Below, piece after piece: positions 1 through 7,060 of a stretch of 26,236 bases of DNA. The translations under genes were made by a program, and so were the position numbers. How positions within the stretch are numbered: position 1 is the stretch's first letter; every line of letters begins with the position of its first letter. The notes below the pieces were generated by a model. It was given only the letters and a program-made list of their open reading frames with translations. It was not told the origin of the DNA and made no database searches. The DNA lies in assembly GCA_934630985.1 (NCBI GenBank), contig CAKTXO010000011.1:1-26236 (forward strand), written 5' to 3'. The DNA comes from an uncultured Oscillospiraceae bacterium. GTDB taxonomy: Bacteria; Bacillota; Clostridia; Oscillospirales; Oscillospiraceae.

Positions 1-76
1 GCTTCGGAAAGCTGCCGGTGCTCAGCTCCAGAGAATACAGCAGGGTGCTGAGCATCAGCCACACAGCCGATAGCAT
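1..76 (-). CDS. Truncated start of an exported or membrane protein
   Basis: Only the first 25 codons are inside the window; the gene runs off the left edge. The ATG at 76-74 on the minus strand follows a good ribosome binding site (GGAGGTGAC, plus-strand 81-89) with six bases between. The peptide begins MLSAVWLMLSTLLYSLEL, a hydrophobic stretch that could be a signal peptide or first membrane helix. Nothing more can be said about function. Confidence 0.45.
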   Translation of the reverse strand, partial: MLSAVWLMLSTLLYSLELSTGSFPK

Positions 77-141
77 ACGCGTCACCTCCATGGCTACTGT
101 ATTCGCCGTTGCTCGTCCGATTTCCTCCCTCGAAAGAAGCA

Positions 142-174
142 ACCGGCAGCATCCGGGAATTGGATGCTGCCGGT
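142..174. terminator. Perfect 13-bp inverted repeat, terminator-like
   Basis: ACCGGCAGCATCC (142-154) pairs perfectly with 162-174 around a seven-base loop. It lies upstream of the minus-strand gene at the left edge and has only a weak T-rich flank (TTTACACTTT) on the plus side, so it may end a lost plus-strand gene. From here to 600 there is no convincing intact gene, only the possible KTR trace and the hairpin described next. Confidence 0.5.
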
Positions 175-294
175 TTACACTTTCGTTCAAAGATACAGCC
201 ATCACTGACGCTTTTGCATTGTTATGGTGTCAGGTTTTCCGCTTACTCCGATGGAAATGAGTGATAGGATATGACAATTTCCGCATCGCTGTCA

Positions 295-437
295 AAGATA
301 TCATTTGTGGAAAACTTTGTAGAACCCGCAATTGAAACCTCTTTGACTTCACCTTCGTCGTGCAGCCACCCTTTTTTCAAGTCACCCATACTTTGCAAGA
401 GATGCTACAGAAAAATCTTTGAGTTGAAAGTAAAGAA
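295..437 (+). pseudogene. Possible decayed Cys-rich KTR gene
   Basis: This stretch sits directly before the 439-484 hairpin, where the other two cassette units carry a KTR gene or its stump. One frame reads ICGKLCRTRN and another reads SPILCKRCYRKIFELKVKK, which recall the CPICGSKTRTK and FPLYCPKCKTE parts of the intact copy at 4868-5041. The bases CATTTGTGG are shared. The resemblance is weak and crosses frames with stops, so this is a guess supported mainly by position. Confidence 0.22.
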
Positions 438-438
438 A

Positions 439-484
439 CGCAGAGCCAGCTGTCCCAATCACCGTAGGGACAGCTGGCTCTGCG
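439..484 (+). terminator. Perfect 18-bp hairpin, cassette terminator 1
   Basis: CGCAGAGCCAGCTGTCCC (439-456) and its exact reverse complement (467-484) enclose a ten-base loop. It begins with the same AACGCAGAGCC sequence as the hairpins at 2467 and 5059, so the three are likely copies of one element. The following bases, TGAATTT, make only a weak T-run. It separates the first unit from sigma gene 1. Confidence 0.65.
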
Positions 485-634
485 TGAATTTGCCATATGC
501 CTTCAGCCATGCCATGCTATTGTAAAGAAAACCTTCAAAATTTTTTGAAACATATGCAATATACCCGCACCATTTTACGCCTATACAAGTGAAACCCTTT
601 GTTATAAAATAGACAGACAACTGGAGGTGATTCC

Positions 635-1186
635 TTGGAGGATCAGGGTATCATAGCTCTGTTCTTCAAGCGGTCTGAGCAGGCCATTGAAGAAACGGAC
701 AAAAAGTACGGTGGGTACTGCTACAGCATTGCCTACAACATTCTTTCCAATCGGGAAGATTCGGAGGAAAGCGTCAGCGATACATATCTGACGGCGTGGA
801 ATACGATTCCACCCCGGCGTCCCAACTTTCTGAACGCTTTTCTTGCCAAAATGACCCGGCACATTTCCATTGACCGCTGGCGCAAGCGCAGCGCCCAAAA
901 GCGGGGCGGTGGAGAAATTATTCTTGCACTGGATGAATTGGAAGAATGCGTTGACACACACAATGTGGAAACCGAGCTGGCGAAAAAGGAATTGACACGG
1001 GTTCTCAATGCGTTTCTTTCTTCCCTGCCGGAGGCAGAACGGAATGTATTTCTGTGCCGGTACTGGTATCTGGATTCCATCCAGACCATTTCTGAGGTTT
1101 CCGGCTTTAGCCAGAGCAAGGTGACTTCCATGCTCCATCGGCTCCGGGGGAAACTGCGGAAAAAGCTCAGCGAGGAGGGATATTGA
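635..1186 (+). CDS. ECF-like sigma-70 family factor (copy 1)
   Basis: A 183-residue RNA polymerase sigma factor of the short extracytoplasmic-function type, expected to recruit polymerase to a small regulon. Region 2 lies around residues 10-75 and contains NREDSEESVSDTYLTAW, the typical core-binding segment. Region 4 lies around residues 115-180, with LPEAERNVFLCRYW followed by a helix-turn-helix (ISEVSGFSQSKVTSMLHRLR). The start is TTG at 635, four bases after GGAGGTGA. The same LED/MED start is kept in the paralogue at 2677. The stop overlaps the start of the next gene by one base (TGATG), implying translational coupling with the membrane protein, which probably controls it. The binding partner and signal are unknown. 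Confidence 0.88.
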   Translation: MEDQGIIALFFKRSEQAIEETDKKYGGYCYSIAYNILSNREDSEESVSDTYLTAWNTIPPRRPNFLNAFLAKMTRHISIDRWRKRSAQKRGGGEIILALDELEECVDTHNVETELAKKELTRVLNAFLSSLPEAERNVFLCRYWYLDSIQTISEVSGFSQSKVTSMLHRLRGKLRKKLSEEGY

Positions 1187-2379
1187 TGAAAGCGATCGAT
1201 TTATTAGTGGGTTTCAATAGCGTAAAGGATTCTTATGTCATCAGCGCTGAGGAATTCCGTCAGGGAAAACGTAAGCGCTTGTCCACACGGAAGATGTGGT
1301 TGATCGCTGCGGTGATTGCGCTGACGCTCTTGCTGGTGGGCTGTGCGGTGGCGTATGCCAATGGCTGGTTCCAGCAGATTTTCTCGGCACGCAGTGAAAC
1401 GCCCCTGTCCTCTGAACAGATTCAGTATATTCAGAATAACGAGCAGATTGTGGGACAGTCTCAAACCAAAAACGATTGGACTGTCGATCTGAAATCCACT
1501 ATTTGTGATGGAAGAACAGGCTATCTGGTCTTCCAGATCACCGCGCCGGATGGCATGGATCTGGAGCAATACCTGAACCCGCCGACAGTCGATGATAAGA
1601 GACTCTCGCCGGGCAATTACAGTGTGAGCCGGGACAGGATGTACCCTCTGTCAAAAGCGTCCATAGGAAATCTGAATGAGGAAAAAAACTATATGTTCGC
1701 GGATGGCGGAAACTGGATTTCCGACAATGACGGCAAGGCAAATTCAGTCCTTTATTGTATGAGCATCCGTTGTGAAAAGTTATACCCAGACAAACCCATG
1801 CTGATGGAAGAGCCCTTTGGGAAAGAAAACACATTCCATATCCGCTTTATGGGCATTACGCTGGAATACACAAACCTGGAACTACAGAAAGAAATAGAAG
1901 AAAAGTATGCCGGACAGACCTACATTGTGGACGGTGAGGAGGCAGCGGGGCTGTTCTGCTCTGATATTCTTACGGACGAGGAGTGGAATTTCGATATTAC
2001 CTTTGATTCGGATAACCAGTTTATAGAGCTGATTACAAAGCCTGTTTTCGCGCAAGCCAAAGTCTGGCGTTATGCGGATGAAAAACAGTGGGATACCGTA
2101 GATTCATTGGAAGAAGTGCAGATTTCTTCTTTCCGGGTGACCCCGTTTGGCGCAAATATCACCTTTGTCCCGAAATCAGATACAATCGGCATTTCTCTGG
2201 ACCTGTGGCAGGACACGGATGATGAAATATACGCCGTAATGAAGGATGAAAGCCGTATAAAACTGGATTTGACAGGGGCAGACGCAACGATTCTTCAAGC
2301 GCAGACGCCGATTGTCCTAAGTCAGTTAGATTATATTCTGCTTGAGGATGGGACAAAACTGTTTGCTCCCAATATCTAA
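1186..2379 (+). CDS. Single-pass membrane protein, probable anti-sigma factor (copy 1)
   Basis: A 397-residue protein with a 36-residue basic cytoplasmic head (GKRKRLSTRK), one membrane helix at about 37-57 (MWLIAAVIALTLLLVG), and a long extracytoplasmic part without a recognised fold. It starts at ATG 1186, eight bases after GAGGAGG and overlapping the sigma stop by one base. Gene order, coupling and topology match membrane anti-sigma factors, but no classic zinc anti-sigma motif (HxxxCxxC) is present, so the role is inferred from context. The helix carries LLVGC at residues 49-53, which resembles a lipobox although the leader before it is unusually long. The amino-terminal 60 residues are clearly related to those of the protein at 3228; the outer domains are not obviously alike, suggesting different sensed signals. 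Confidence 0.75.
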   Translation: MKAIDLLVGFNSVKDSYVISAEEFRQGKRKRLSTRKMWLIAAVIALTLLLVGCAVAYANGWFQQIFSARSETPLSSEQIQYIQNNEQIVGQSQTKNDWTVDLKSTICDGRTGYLVFQITAPDGMDLEQYLNPPTVDDKRLSPGNYSVSRDRMYPLSKASIGNLNEEKNYMFADGGNWISDNDGKANSVLYCMSIRCEKLYPDKPMLMEEPFGKENTFHIRFMGITLEYTNLELQKEIEEKYAGQTYIVDGEEAAGLFCSDILTDEEWNFDITFDSDNQFIELITKPVFAQAKVWRYADEKQWDTVDSLEEVQISSFRVTPFGANITFVPKSDTIGISLDLWQDTDDEIYAVMKDESRIKLDLTGADATILQAQTPIVLSQLDYILLEDGTKLFAPNI

Positions 2380-2380
2380 T

Positions 2381-2449
2381 CCGCTTTCGGTGTGTAAAAC
2401 CGAACTCAGGGTCGATATTGTGCAACTGAAAATGACCTTAAGCAAATAA
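2381..2449 (+). pseudogene. 3' stump of a Cys-rich KTR gene
   Basis: Starting at 2396 the frame reads KTELRVDIVQLKMTLSK and a stop, nearly identical to the last 17 residues of the intact KTR protein at 4868-5041 (KTEVRVDISQLKMTVSK). Upstream, CCGCTTTCGGTGTGTAAAACC aligns with the intact gene after small deletions. Everything before that is gone, including three of the four cysteines and the start. It sits between the membrane protein stop and the cassette hairpin, exactly as the intact copy does. Confidence 0.8.
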
Positions 2450-2466
2450 GCCCGATGCAAAACGCA

Positions 2467-2507
2467 GAGCCTGCTACCCTCAATCATGTGGGCAGCAGGC
2501 TCATTTT
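2467..2507 (+). terminator. Cassette terminator 2
   Basis: GAGCCTGCTACCC pairs with GGGCAGCAGGCTC (2490-2502) with one mismatch, followed by ATTTT. It shares the AACGCAGAGCC lead-in with the hairpins at 439 and 5059. It probably ends the sigma/anti-sigma transcript 1. Confidence 0.75.
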
Positions 2508-2611
2508 CGCAAAGACATTCTTTCTACGGATTCACTATCCTTGCATTTCCCAACCGGATGCGACATAATGCGGAAAACAGAATCATAACTTCCAAATATT
2601 TTTTCAAAATG

Positions 2612-2640
2612 TGTGACCCGGGAGAGAAATACTCGTACTA
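2612..2640 (+). promoter_or_regulatory. Candidate ECF-type promoter for sigma operon 2
   Basis: TGTGACC (2612-2618) and CGTACTA (2634-2640) are separated by 15 bases, an arrangement like ECF promoters (-35 rich in AAC/ACC, -10 CGT). It ends about 37 bases before the sigma gene, leaving a short leader. This would fit positive autoregulation. No sigma-A promoter was seen here. The equivalent region before sigma gene 1 has GTGAAACCC (589-597) but no clear -10. Confidence 0.4.
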
Positions 2641-2676
2641 CTAGGGTGAAGAACAAATGGAAAGGATGTGTTGTTC

Positions 2677-3231
2677 TTGGAAGATAAAAGAATAATCGAA
2701 TTGTTCTGGGCAAGAAACGAAGATGCCATTGCCGAGACGGATGCTACATATGGCAGAAAGCTCCGTGCGCTGGCAAACAAGATTCTGAACAATCGGGAGG
2801 ATGCAGAAGAAAGCGTGAGTGACACCTATATGAAAACTTGGGAAATCATTCCTCCCCAGCGCCCCAACTACTTCTATGCGTTTATCGCCTCCATCTGCCG
2901 ACATCTCTCTTTTCATAAGGTTGACTGGAAACAGGCAGCCAAACGAAATGCCGAGGTCGTAGCTTTGACAGACGAGATGGAGCTGTGTATCCCGGATACC
3001 AGCCGAGACCGAGAACTGGAAGGAAAGGAGCTTGGGCGAATCATGAATGCCTTCCTGGAGAGCCTCCCCAAAGACACCAGACTGATTTTCCTGCGGCGTT
3101 ACTGGCACGTGGATACCATTGCAGAAATCGCTGCAAGGTATGGAATGACAGAAAGTAAAGTGAAAATGCAGCTGAGCCGCACCCGCGCAAAGCTGTGCTC
3201 TTATTTGGAAAGCGAGGGAATCTACGTATGA
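2677..3231 (+). CDS. ECF-like sigma-70 family factor (copy 2)
   Basis: A paralogue of the factor at 635, about 184 residues. Region 2 contains NREDAEESVSDTYMKTW; region 4 has LPKDTRLIFLRRYWHVDTI and a helix-turn-helix (IAARYGMTESKVKMQLSRTR). TTG at 2677 is chosen because the encoded LEDKRIIELF lines up with the start of copy 1 (MEDQGIIALF). GTG 2668 and TTG 2671, closer to AAAGGATG, are possible alternatives in the same frame. The stop overlaps the next start by four bases (ATGA). The central linker between regions 2 and 4 differs strongly from copy 1, as expected if the two have diverged in partner or promoter choice. Confidence 0.85.
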   Translation: MEDKRIIELFWARNEDAIAETDATYGRKLRALANKILNNREDAEESVSDTYMKTWEIIPPQRPNYFYAFIASICRHLSFHKVDWKQAAKRNAEVVALTDEMELCIPDTSRDRELEGKELGRIMNAFLESLPKDTRLIFLRRYWHVDTIAEIAARYGMTESKVKMQLSRTRAKLCSYLESEGIYV

Positions 3232-4793
3232 ATGGACAGAATCTTTTGATTGGCCTGAGCCATATTGATCGAAAGTTTATTGAAGAATCAGAGAGTGATA
3301 CGGTTTCCGGTATGAAGGGTACTTATGATAAATCTGGACAGGGAAGAAAGTTATTTCGCAAGCCCCTGCTGATTGCAGCCATCGTTGCTCTGATGCTTTT
3401 CCTTATGGGCTGTGCTGCAGTGGTACTGCTCCATCTGAATGATTTGAAAATAGGTGAACGAACTTACACCCAACATCCTCTTTACCTGGAAGATGGAACC
3501 AAAACCCCAGCTACAGAAAAGGTGAAGGAGATTATTTCCGTACAAGGTGTTGCTGAAAGCCCCAATCAGCAGGCTGCAAAAGAATGGTATGAGTTTACAA
3601 AAGCTTATGATATTGTGCAGAAATACCCAGACGGCATCCCTGACTTTACGGCTCCCGATGCCTACGATTCCTACTGGGTTCCCACCCAGGAACTTGTGGA
3701 CAAGGTGGATGAAATTTGTAAGAAGTATGATCTGAAGCAGGCAGGCGAAGGCGCCCTGCTGCTGACACAGGCGGAAAGCCGCATCCCGGAGATCCTTGGC
3801 ATCGATGGCGTTCTCAAAAAAGGCACTTCGGCGCAGGCTTCTTATGTTGGAGGCAGGTTCTATGAATGCGGAAACTTCAATCTGGACTACCGTGTTGCAG
3901 TCGATGGCCTTCAGGAAGTGATAGTAGGATATTCCTATGCAGATAAGGCGTATTTCTCATCCTGGTATCTGATGATTGATGAACCAGAGTCTGCCCGGGA
4001 GTGGAATTACACCACAAAAGATGGCACGGAACTGCTGCTGGTGAAGGATGCAGAATATGGTCATATCTTTTGCGACCGGGAGGACGCATTCCTGCATATC
4101 CAGCTTGGTGGAAAGATGGAAGAAGTTCCGAACATGACAAAAGCGGAAATGGAAGCGGTTGCGGAGGTTTTGGACTATTCTTTGAAGTCTGGTAAGGTGG
4201 AGAATATGCACGCTTTGGCCCTGGAACTGGATGAACTGTACCGCACGCCCACCCCTGTTGATCCAGAGGAAGAGGCCCGGCGGCAGGCAGAATTTGAAGC
4301 TCACGAACGGCATGACAGCTTTGCAGCTTTGATCGCGGATATGCGGGACAATGAGGACTATTTCACCAGATACACCGGCAATGCCTATGTAGACTTCTGG
4401 GAGAGTATGAGATACTGCCTGATGGATGCCAATGGGGATGGCACAGAAGATCTGATCCTTGGAAGAGATGGGAATGTTAACGCAATCTGGACAATGAAAG
4501 ACGGAAAAACCATTGGCCTGCAGAGTAGCTGGGCGCAGGGTTACCTTTGTGAAGGATATATTTATGAGTTAGCAGTTTTGGAGGATGGTTCCCATTTCCA
4601 TAGCTACAGAAACCTTATGACAGGAGAAGACTTGGGACAGGTTTCTTACTATCCCAGTGATGGGGTCTGGCGTTACCAGAAAGGAAATGATGTAAAAGAA
4701 ATCACAGAGGCGGAAGCCTTTGAAATCATGAATTCCTATGCCCATGTTGAGCTGCCGGAAATGAAGCCTGTTAAGGATTTTCCGATGAATTAA
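3228..4793 (+). CDS. Single-pass membrane protein, probable anti-sigma factor (copy 2)
   Basis: A 521-residue protein: cytoplasmic head 1-45, membrane helix about 46-68 (PLLIAAIVALMLFLMGCAAVV), and a long outer part. ATG 3228 overlaps the sigma stop by four bases and follows GAGGGA, so the extension upstream in the same frame is not used. Near residue 400 is DANGDGTEDLIL, a calcium-loop-like motif seen in FG-GAP/VCBS-type and dockerin-like repeats, so the outer domain may bind calcium. Acidic and Glu-rich helical segments (EEEARRQAEFEAHE) come before it. FLMGC again looks lipobox-like. The role as anti-sigma factor is inferred from coupling to the sigma gene and relation to the protein at 1186; the ligand is unknown. 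Confidence 0.75.
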   Translation: MNGQNLLIGLSHIDRKFIEESESDTVSGMKGTYDKSGQGRKLFRKPLLIAAIVALMLFLMGCAAVVLLHLNDLKIGERTYTQHPLYLEDGTKTPATEKVKEIISVQGVAESPNQQAAKEWYEFTKAYDIVQKYPDGIPDFTAPDAYDSYWVPTQELVDKVDEICKKYDLKQAGEGALLLTQAESRIPEILGIDGVLKKGTSAQASYVGGRFYECGNFNLDYRVAVDGLQEVIVGYSYADKAYFSSWYLMIDEPESAREWNYTTKDGTELLLVKDAEYGHIFCDREDAFLHIQLGGKMEEVPNMTKAEMEAVAEVLDYSLKSGKVENMHALALELDELYRTPTPVDPEEEARRQAEFEAHERHDSFAALIADMRDNEDYFTRYTGNAYVDFWESMRYCLMDANGDGTEDLILGRDGNVNAIWTMKDGKTIGLQSSWAQGYLCEGYIYELAVLEDGSHFHSYRNLMTGEDLGQVSYYPSDGVWRYQKGNDVKEITEAEAFEIMNSYAHVELPEMKPVKDFPMN

Positions 4794-4867
4794 CACTTAC
4801 ATTTCTCTTTTTTATTCAAAGTGCCAGACGATCAACGCTGAGCCTATTTTATGAGAAGGAATCGCGT

Positions 4868-5041
4868 ATGAACAACGAGCAAGACGGTGCTAAATGGGTT
4901 CACTGTCCCATTTGTGGCAGCAAGACCCGAACCAAAGTATGCAAGGATACAGTAGTGTTTCATTTCCCGCTGTATTGCCCAAAATGCAAAACCGAAGTCC
5001 GGGTCGATATTTCACAACTGAAAATGACAGTAAGCAAATGA
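4868..5041 (+). CDS. Cysteine-rich KTR domain protein
   Basis: A 57-residue protein with two CxxC knuckles, CPICGSKTRTK and CPKCKTE, the pattern of the small Cys-rich KTR family found widely in Firmicutes near conjugative and mobile genes. Its fold suggests one zinc site; its function has not been established. ATG 4868 follows AGAAGGA. It is the only complete copy of the three in the cassette array and lies 74 bases after the membrane protein, before its own terminator. Confidence 0.85.
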   Translation: MNNEQDGAKWVHCPICGSKTRTKVCKDTVVFHFPLYCPKCKTEVRVDISQLKMTVSK

Positions 5042-5058
5042 GCCAGACGTAGAACGCA

Positions 5059-5106
5059 GAGCCTGCTTTCCTGTGAAATCACATCACAGGGCAAGCAGGC
5101 TCTTTT
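5059..5106 (+). terminator. Cassette terminator 3
   Basis: GAGCCTGCT...AGCAGGCTC with an inner CCTGTG/CACAGG pairing, followed by TTTT (5103-5106). It shares the AACGCAGAGCC lead-in with the hairpins at 439 and 2467. A good rho-independent terminator for the KTR gene. Confidence 0.8.
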
Positions 5107-5417
5107 CATTCAGACTCGCAATAGATATTACCTACAACATAATGCTGATTGCATCTGCCCAGCGGCAGAAAAGAAAAAAACCGCTGCTGGGCAGTCATTT
5201 CTCATGCCCAAATATGAATACCACGGCGGCTTTGATTTTCAGAGCCGCCATTTTTGTGCTTCAGGCGGCTGATAGGAGGAAGCCGCCTTGATTGCAGACC
5301 GCTGCCGTAGAAGGAAAGGATCACACATTTCAGAAAAAGCCTTGCCCCCGTACAGGACTTCTGCGGCAACGAACATGAACTATACGATGTAGCGAATCTC
5401 TATATTCATTCACCTTT
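5107..5417. other. Non-coding stretch with two GGCGGC hairpins
   Basis: No credible gene was found. GGCGGCT/AGCCGCC (5225-5231 with 5243-5249) followed by ATTTTT is terminator-like on the plus strand. AGGCGGCT/AGCCGCCT (5263-5270 with 5281-5288) follows within 20 bases and can also pair with the first hairpin, so alternative structures are possible. The rest shows nothing I recognise. Confidence 0.4.
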
Positions 5418-5448
5418 CGCCCATCCGGTATGCCGGTTGGGCGTTTTT
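5418..5448 (+). terminator. Rho-independent terminator
   Basis: CGCCCATCCGG (5418-5428) pairs with CCGGTTGGGCG (5433-5443) with one mismatch and is followed by TTTTT. It marks the upstream edge of the conjugative-element genes that start at 5524. Confidence 0.65.
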
Positions 5449-5481
5449 CTGCGCCTTCCTCGCTGTCGATCCCCGCCGTTT

Positions 5482-5512
5482 CCGTTCAGATTCTCACAAA
5501 AAATCTGAACGG
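5482..5512 (+). promoter_or_regulatory. Hairpin that overlaps the ribosome binding site of the 5524 gene
   Basis: CCGTTCAGATT (5482-5492) pairs perfectly with AATCTGAACGG (5502-5512) over a nine-base loop. The last two bases of the stem are the first two of the GGAGG (5511-5515) that serves ATG 5524. Pairing would partly mask the site and may tune translation; this is inference from structure alone. Confidence 0.5.
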
Positions 5513-5523
5513 AGGAAATACAG

Positions 5524-5952
5524 ATGGAAATAACCATCCATGATAACGGTCGAATGGTGTCCGTGGAGGTCACAGAAGAAGTATACGCATTTCTGAACTA
5601 TGCTGACCATAAGGAGAAAAATCTCGCCCATGAGCAGCGCCGGCACTGGGATGGTCGGGAATTTGATGAGTACATAATTCTGGCAGAAGGATGTATCCAT
5701 TACACGCAATCTCCGGAGCAATACCTATGCCACAAAGAAACCATGCAGGAGATCCGGGCAGCACTGGCACTCTGCACCGAGATTCAGCGCCATCGGTTCC
5801 TGCTCTATGCGCTGGAGGATTTGAGCTATGCTGAAATCGGACGGCTCTGCGGCTGTGCCAAGGTTACCGTCTACGAAAGCATCGAGGCTGTGAGAAAAAA
5901 GTGCAGGAAAATTTTGACTGGATACCCTAAGGATCAGCGTTTTTCGGGCTAA
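5524..5952 (+). CDS. Sigma-70 region 4-type regulatory protein of a conjugative element
   Basis: A 142-residue protein lacking region 2. The C-terminal third is a region-4-like helix-turn-helix: HRFLLYALEDLSYAEIGRL, then CGCAKVTVYESIEAVRKKCRK. The N-terminal part (EITIHDNGRMVSVEVTEEVYAFL) and the central HWDGREFDEYI motif are typical of small sigma-like proteins carried by Tn1549/Tn916-type integrative conjugative elements. There they are thought to act in transfer-gene control. ATG 5524 follows GGAGG by eight bases. No relaxase or transfer genes follow, so its target may be gone. Confidence 0.8.
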   Translation: MEITIHDNGRMVSVEVTEEVYAFLNYADHKEKNLAHEQRRHWDGREFDEYIILAEGCIHYTQSPEQYLCHKETMQEIRAALALCTEIQRHRFLLYALEDLSYAEIGRLCGCAKVTVYESIEAVRKKCRKILTGYPKDQRFSG

Positions 5953-5989
5953 CAGGCAAAGGGACTTTTCCCTATCACATTTCCAGAGG

Positions 5990-6019
5990 GGGCAAGCAGT
6001 TTCAGGCTGCTTGCCCTTT
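5990..6019 (+). terminator. Terminator between the two sigma-like genes
   Basis: GGGCAAGCAG (5990-5999) pairs perfectly with CTGCTTGCCC (6007-6016) over a seven-base loop, then TTT. It lies 37 bases after the 5524 gene and before the ribosome binding site (TTAGGAGG) of the next. Confidence 0.65.
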
Positions 6020-6039
6020 CTGTGTTAGGAGGTTTGCCC

Positions 6040-6510
6040 ATGCAGCGTATCAATTTGAAGAAGCTTTACCATCTGCTCTATGATAAGGACATTTTCATAG
6101 AGGTATCAGACGAGGTTGCCATTGCACTTTGGGAAGAACATCATCGTGATGATAATACCCGGCGAAATCTATGGGTGCATACCTATTCCCTGGACGAATC
6201 CCCGGAGATAGAGAATCACTTTCCTGAACAGATCTGCTCTGCTGAGGAGATTCTGCTCCAGCATGAAGCAGACCAGTACAAGGAGTTTCTGCTGGGGAAG
6301 TTGGATGAGGCGCTTGCCACACTTACTCCCAAGCAGCTTCGTCGTCTGAAAGCCCGCTTTGTGGAGGGAAAGAAATATCGGGAGATTGCCGAGACAGAGG
6401 GCATTGATACTTCCATTGCTCAACACAGCGTCCGGGCTGCCATCCGTAGATTGCAGCGTTACTACATAGGACACGGTTACATGGAGGCAGCAGCCCTTGA
6501 AAAACAGTAA
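6040..6510 (+). CDS. Sigma-70 region 4-like protein of a conjugative element
   Basis: 156 residues. ATG 6040 (MQRINLKKLYHLLY) is preferred over an upstream in-frame start because it follows TTAGGAGG by seven bases. The front half is family-specific (EVSDEVAIALWEEHHRDDNTRR, LWVHTYSLD). The back half holds a region-4 helix-turn-helix: LATLTPKQLRRLKARF, then YREIAETEGIDTSIAQHSVR. This is a second, distinct sigma-like accessory protein, as commonly found next to a Cys-rich VLP gene in Tn1549-type elements. Its end overlaps the next gene. Confidence 0.8.
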   Translation: MQRINLKKLYHLLYDKDIFIEVSDEVAIALWEEHHRDDNTRRNLWVHTYSLDESPEIENHFPEQICSAEEILLQHEADQYKEFLLGKLDEALATLTPKQLRRLKARFVEGKKYREIAETEGIDTSIAQHSVRAAIRRLQRYYIGHGYMEAAALEKQ

Positions 6511-7060
6511 ATCCATTCCGGTAATGGACTACCAGCAGTACCGAAAGATGCGTCGGCTGGTGCACAAATGCTGCAACTACGACGATGGCTTTTGTATTGC
6601 CCTGGACGATGGTGAGAAATGTGTCTGCGCCCAGAGCATTTCCTATTCGCTGATCTGCAAGTGGTTTCGTGCCGCGGTACTTCCAATGGACAATGAGCTG
6701 GAAGCCGCCCTCCTTCCCCACCTCACCGCCAAGCAGTGCGCAGAATGTGGGAAACGGTTTCTTCCCGGTTCTAACCGTGCGAAATACTGTCCGGATTGCA
6801 CCGCAACTATGAAGCGCCAAAACGCCACCAAATGCAAGCGGAAGCAAAAAGCTAGGCGTCACGCTTTAGAGGGTGAAAAGCCCTTGCAAATCAAGTACTT
6901 TTTTCCATTGCTCGATAGGGGGGTGGTATATGGACATTCTCCACCCAGTTTCGCAGGACAAGCAAACCAGCGACTTCATACGCATAAAGATATAGCACGC
7001 AGAAAGAACCCCTTGAATAGAGGTGACAGCGTATTCGAAAATCCGCACCGATCCATGTGA
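6497..7060 (+). CDS. Cys-rich VLP domain protein, with a probably read-through C-terminus
   Basis: Residues 1-120 match the Cys-rich VLP family of conjugative elements: MDYQQYRKMRRLVHKCCNYDDG, the AVLPMDNELEAALLP segment that gives the family its name, and two zinc-knuckle-like pairs (CAECGKRF, CPDC). TTG 6497 follows GGAGGCAG and overlaps the upstream gene by 14 bases; ATG 6524 is an alternative. The family is usually about 110-130 residues long. Here the frame continues for some 60 residues of low-complexity basic sequence to 7060, across bases that look non-coding, so the normal stop may have been lost. Probably nucleic-acid binding; exact role unknown. Confidence 0.75.
   Translation: MKNSKSIPVMDYQQYRKMRRLVHKCCNYDDGFCIALDDGEKCVCAQSISYSLICKWFRAAVLPMDNELEAALLPHLTAKQCAECGKRFLPGSNRAKYCPDCTATMKRQNATKCKRKQKARRHALEGEKPLQIKYFFPLLDRGVVYGHSPPSFAGQANQRLHTHKDIARRKNPLNRGDSVFENPHRSM
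6921..6946. repeat. Short inverted repeat in a possible oriT region
   Basis: GGGTGG (6921-6926) and CCACCC (6941-6946) flank 14 bases, followed by about 60 bases without hallmark coding features. In Tn1549-type elements the transfer origin lies between the VLP gene and the mobilisation genes, which is where this sits. The assignment is by position only; no nick-site consensus could be verified. Confidence 0.25.

Noticed and set aside
18..260. Plus-strand 80-codon frame at the left edge
   Set aside because: It is antisense to the better-supported minus-strand start at 76 and runs through a perfect inverted repeat.
271..525. Plus-strand open frame of 84 codons
   Set aside because: It runs through the perfect hairpin 439-484, has no ribosome binding site and no recognisable protein; only its middle may be a decayed KTR trace.
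5073..5291. Plus-strand open frame of 72 codons
   Set aside because: It starts inside a terminator and passes through two further hairpins, with unlikely codon use.
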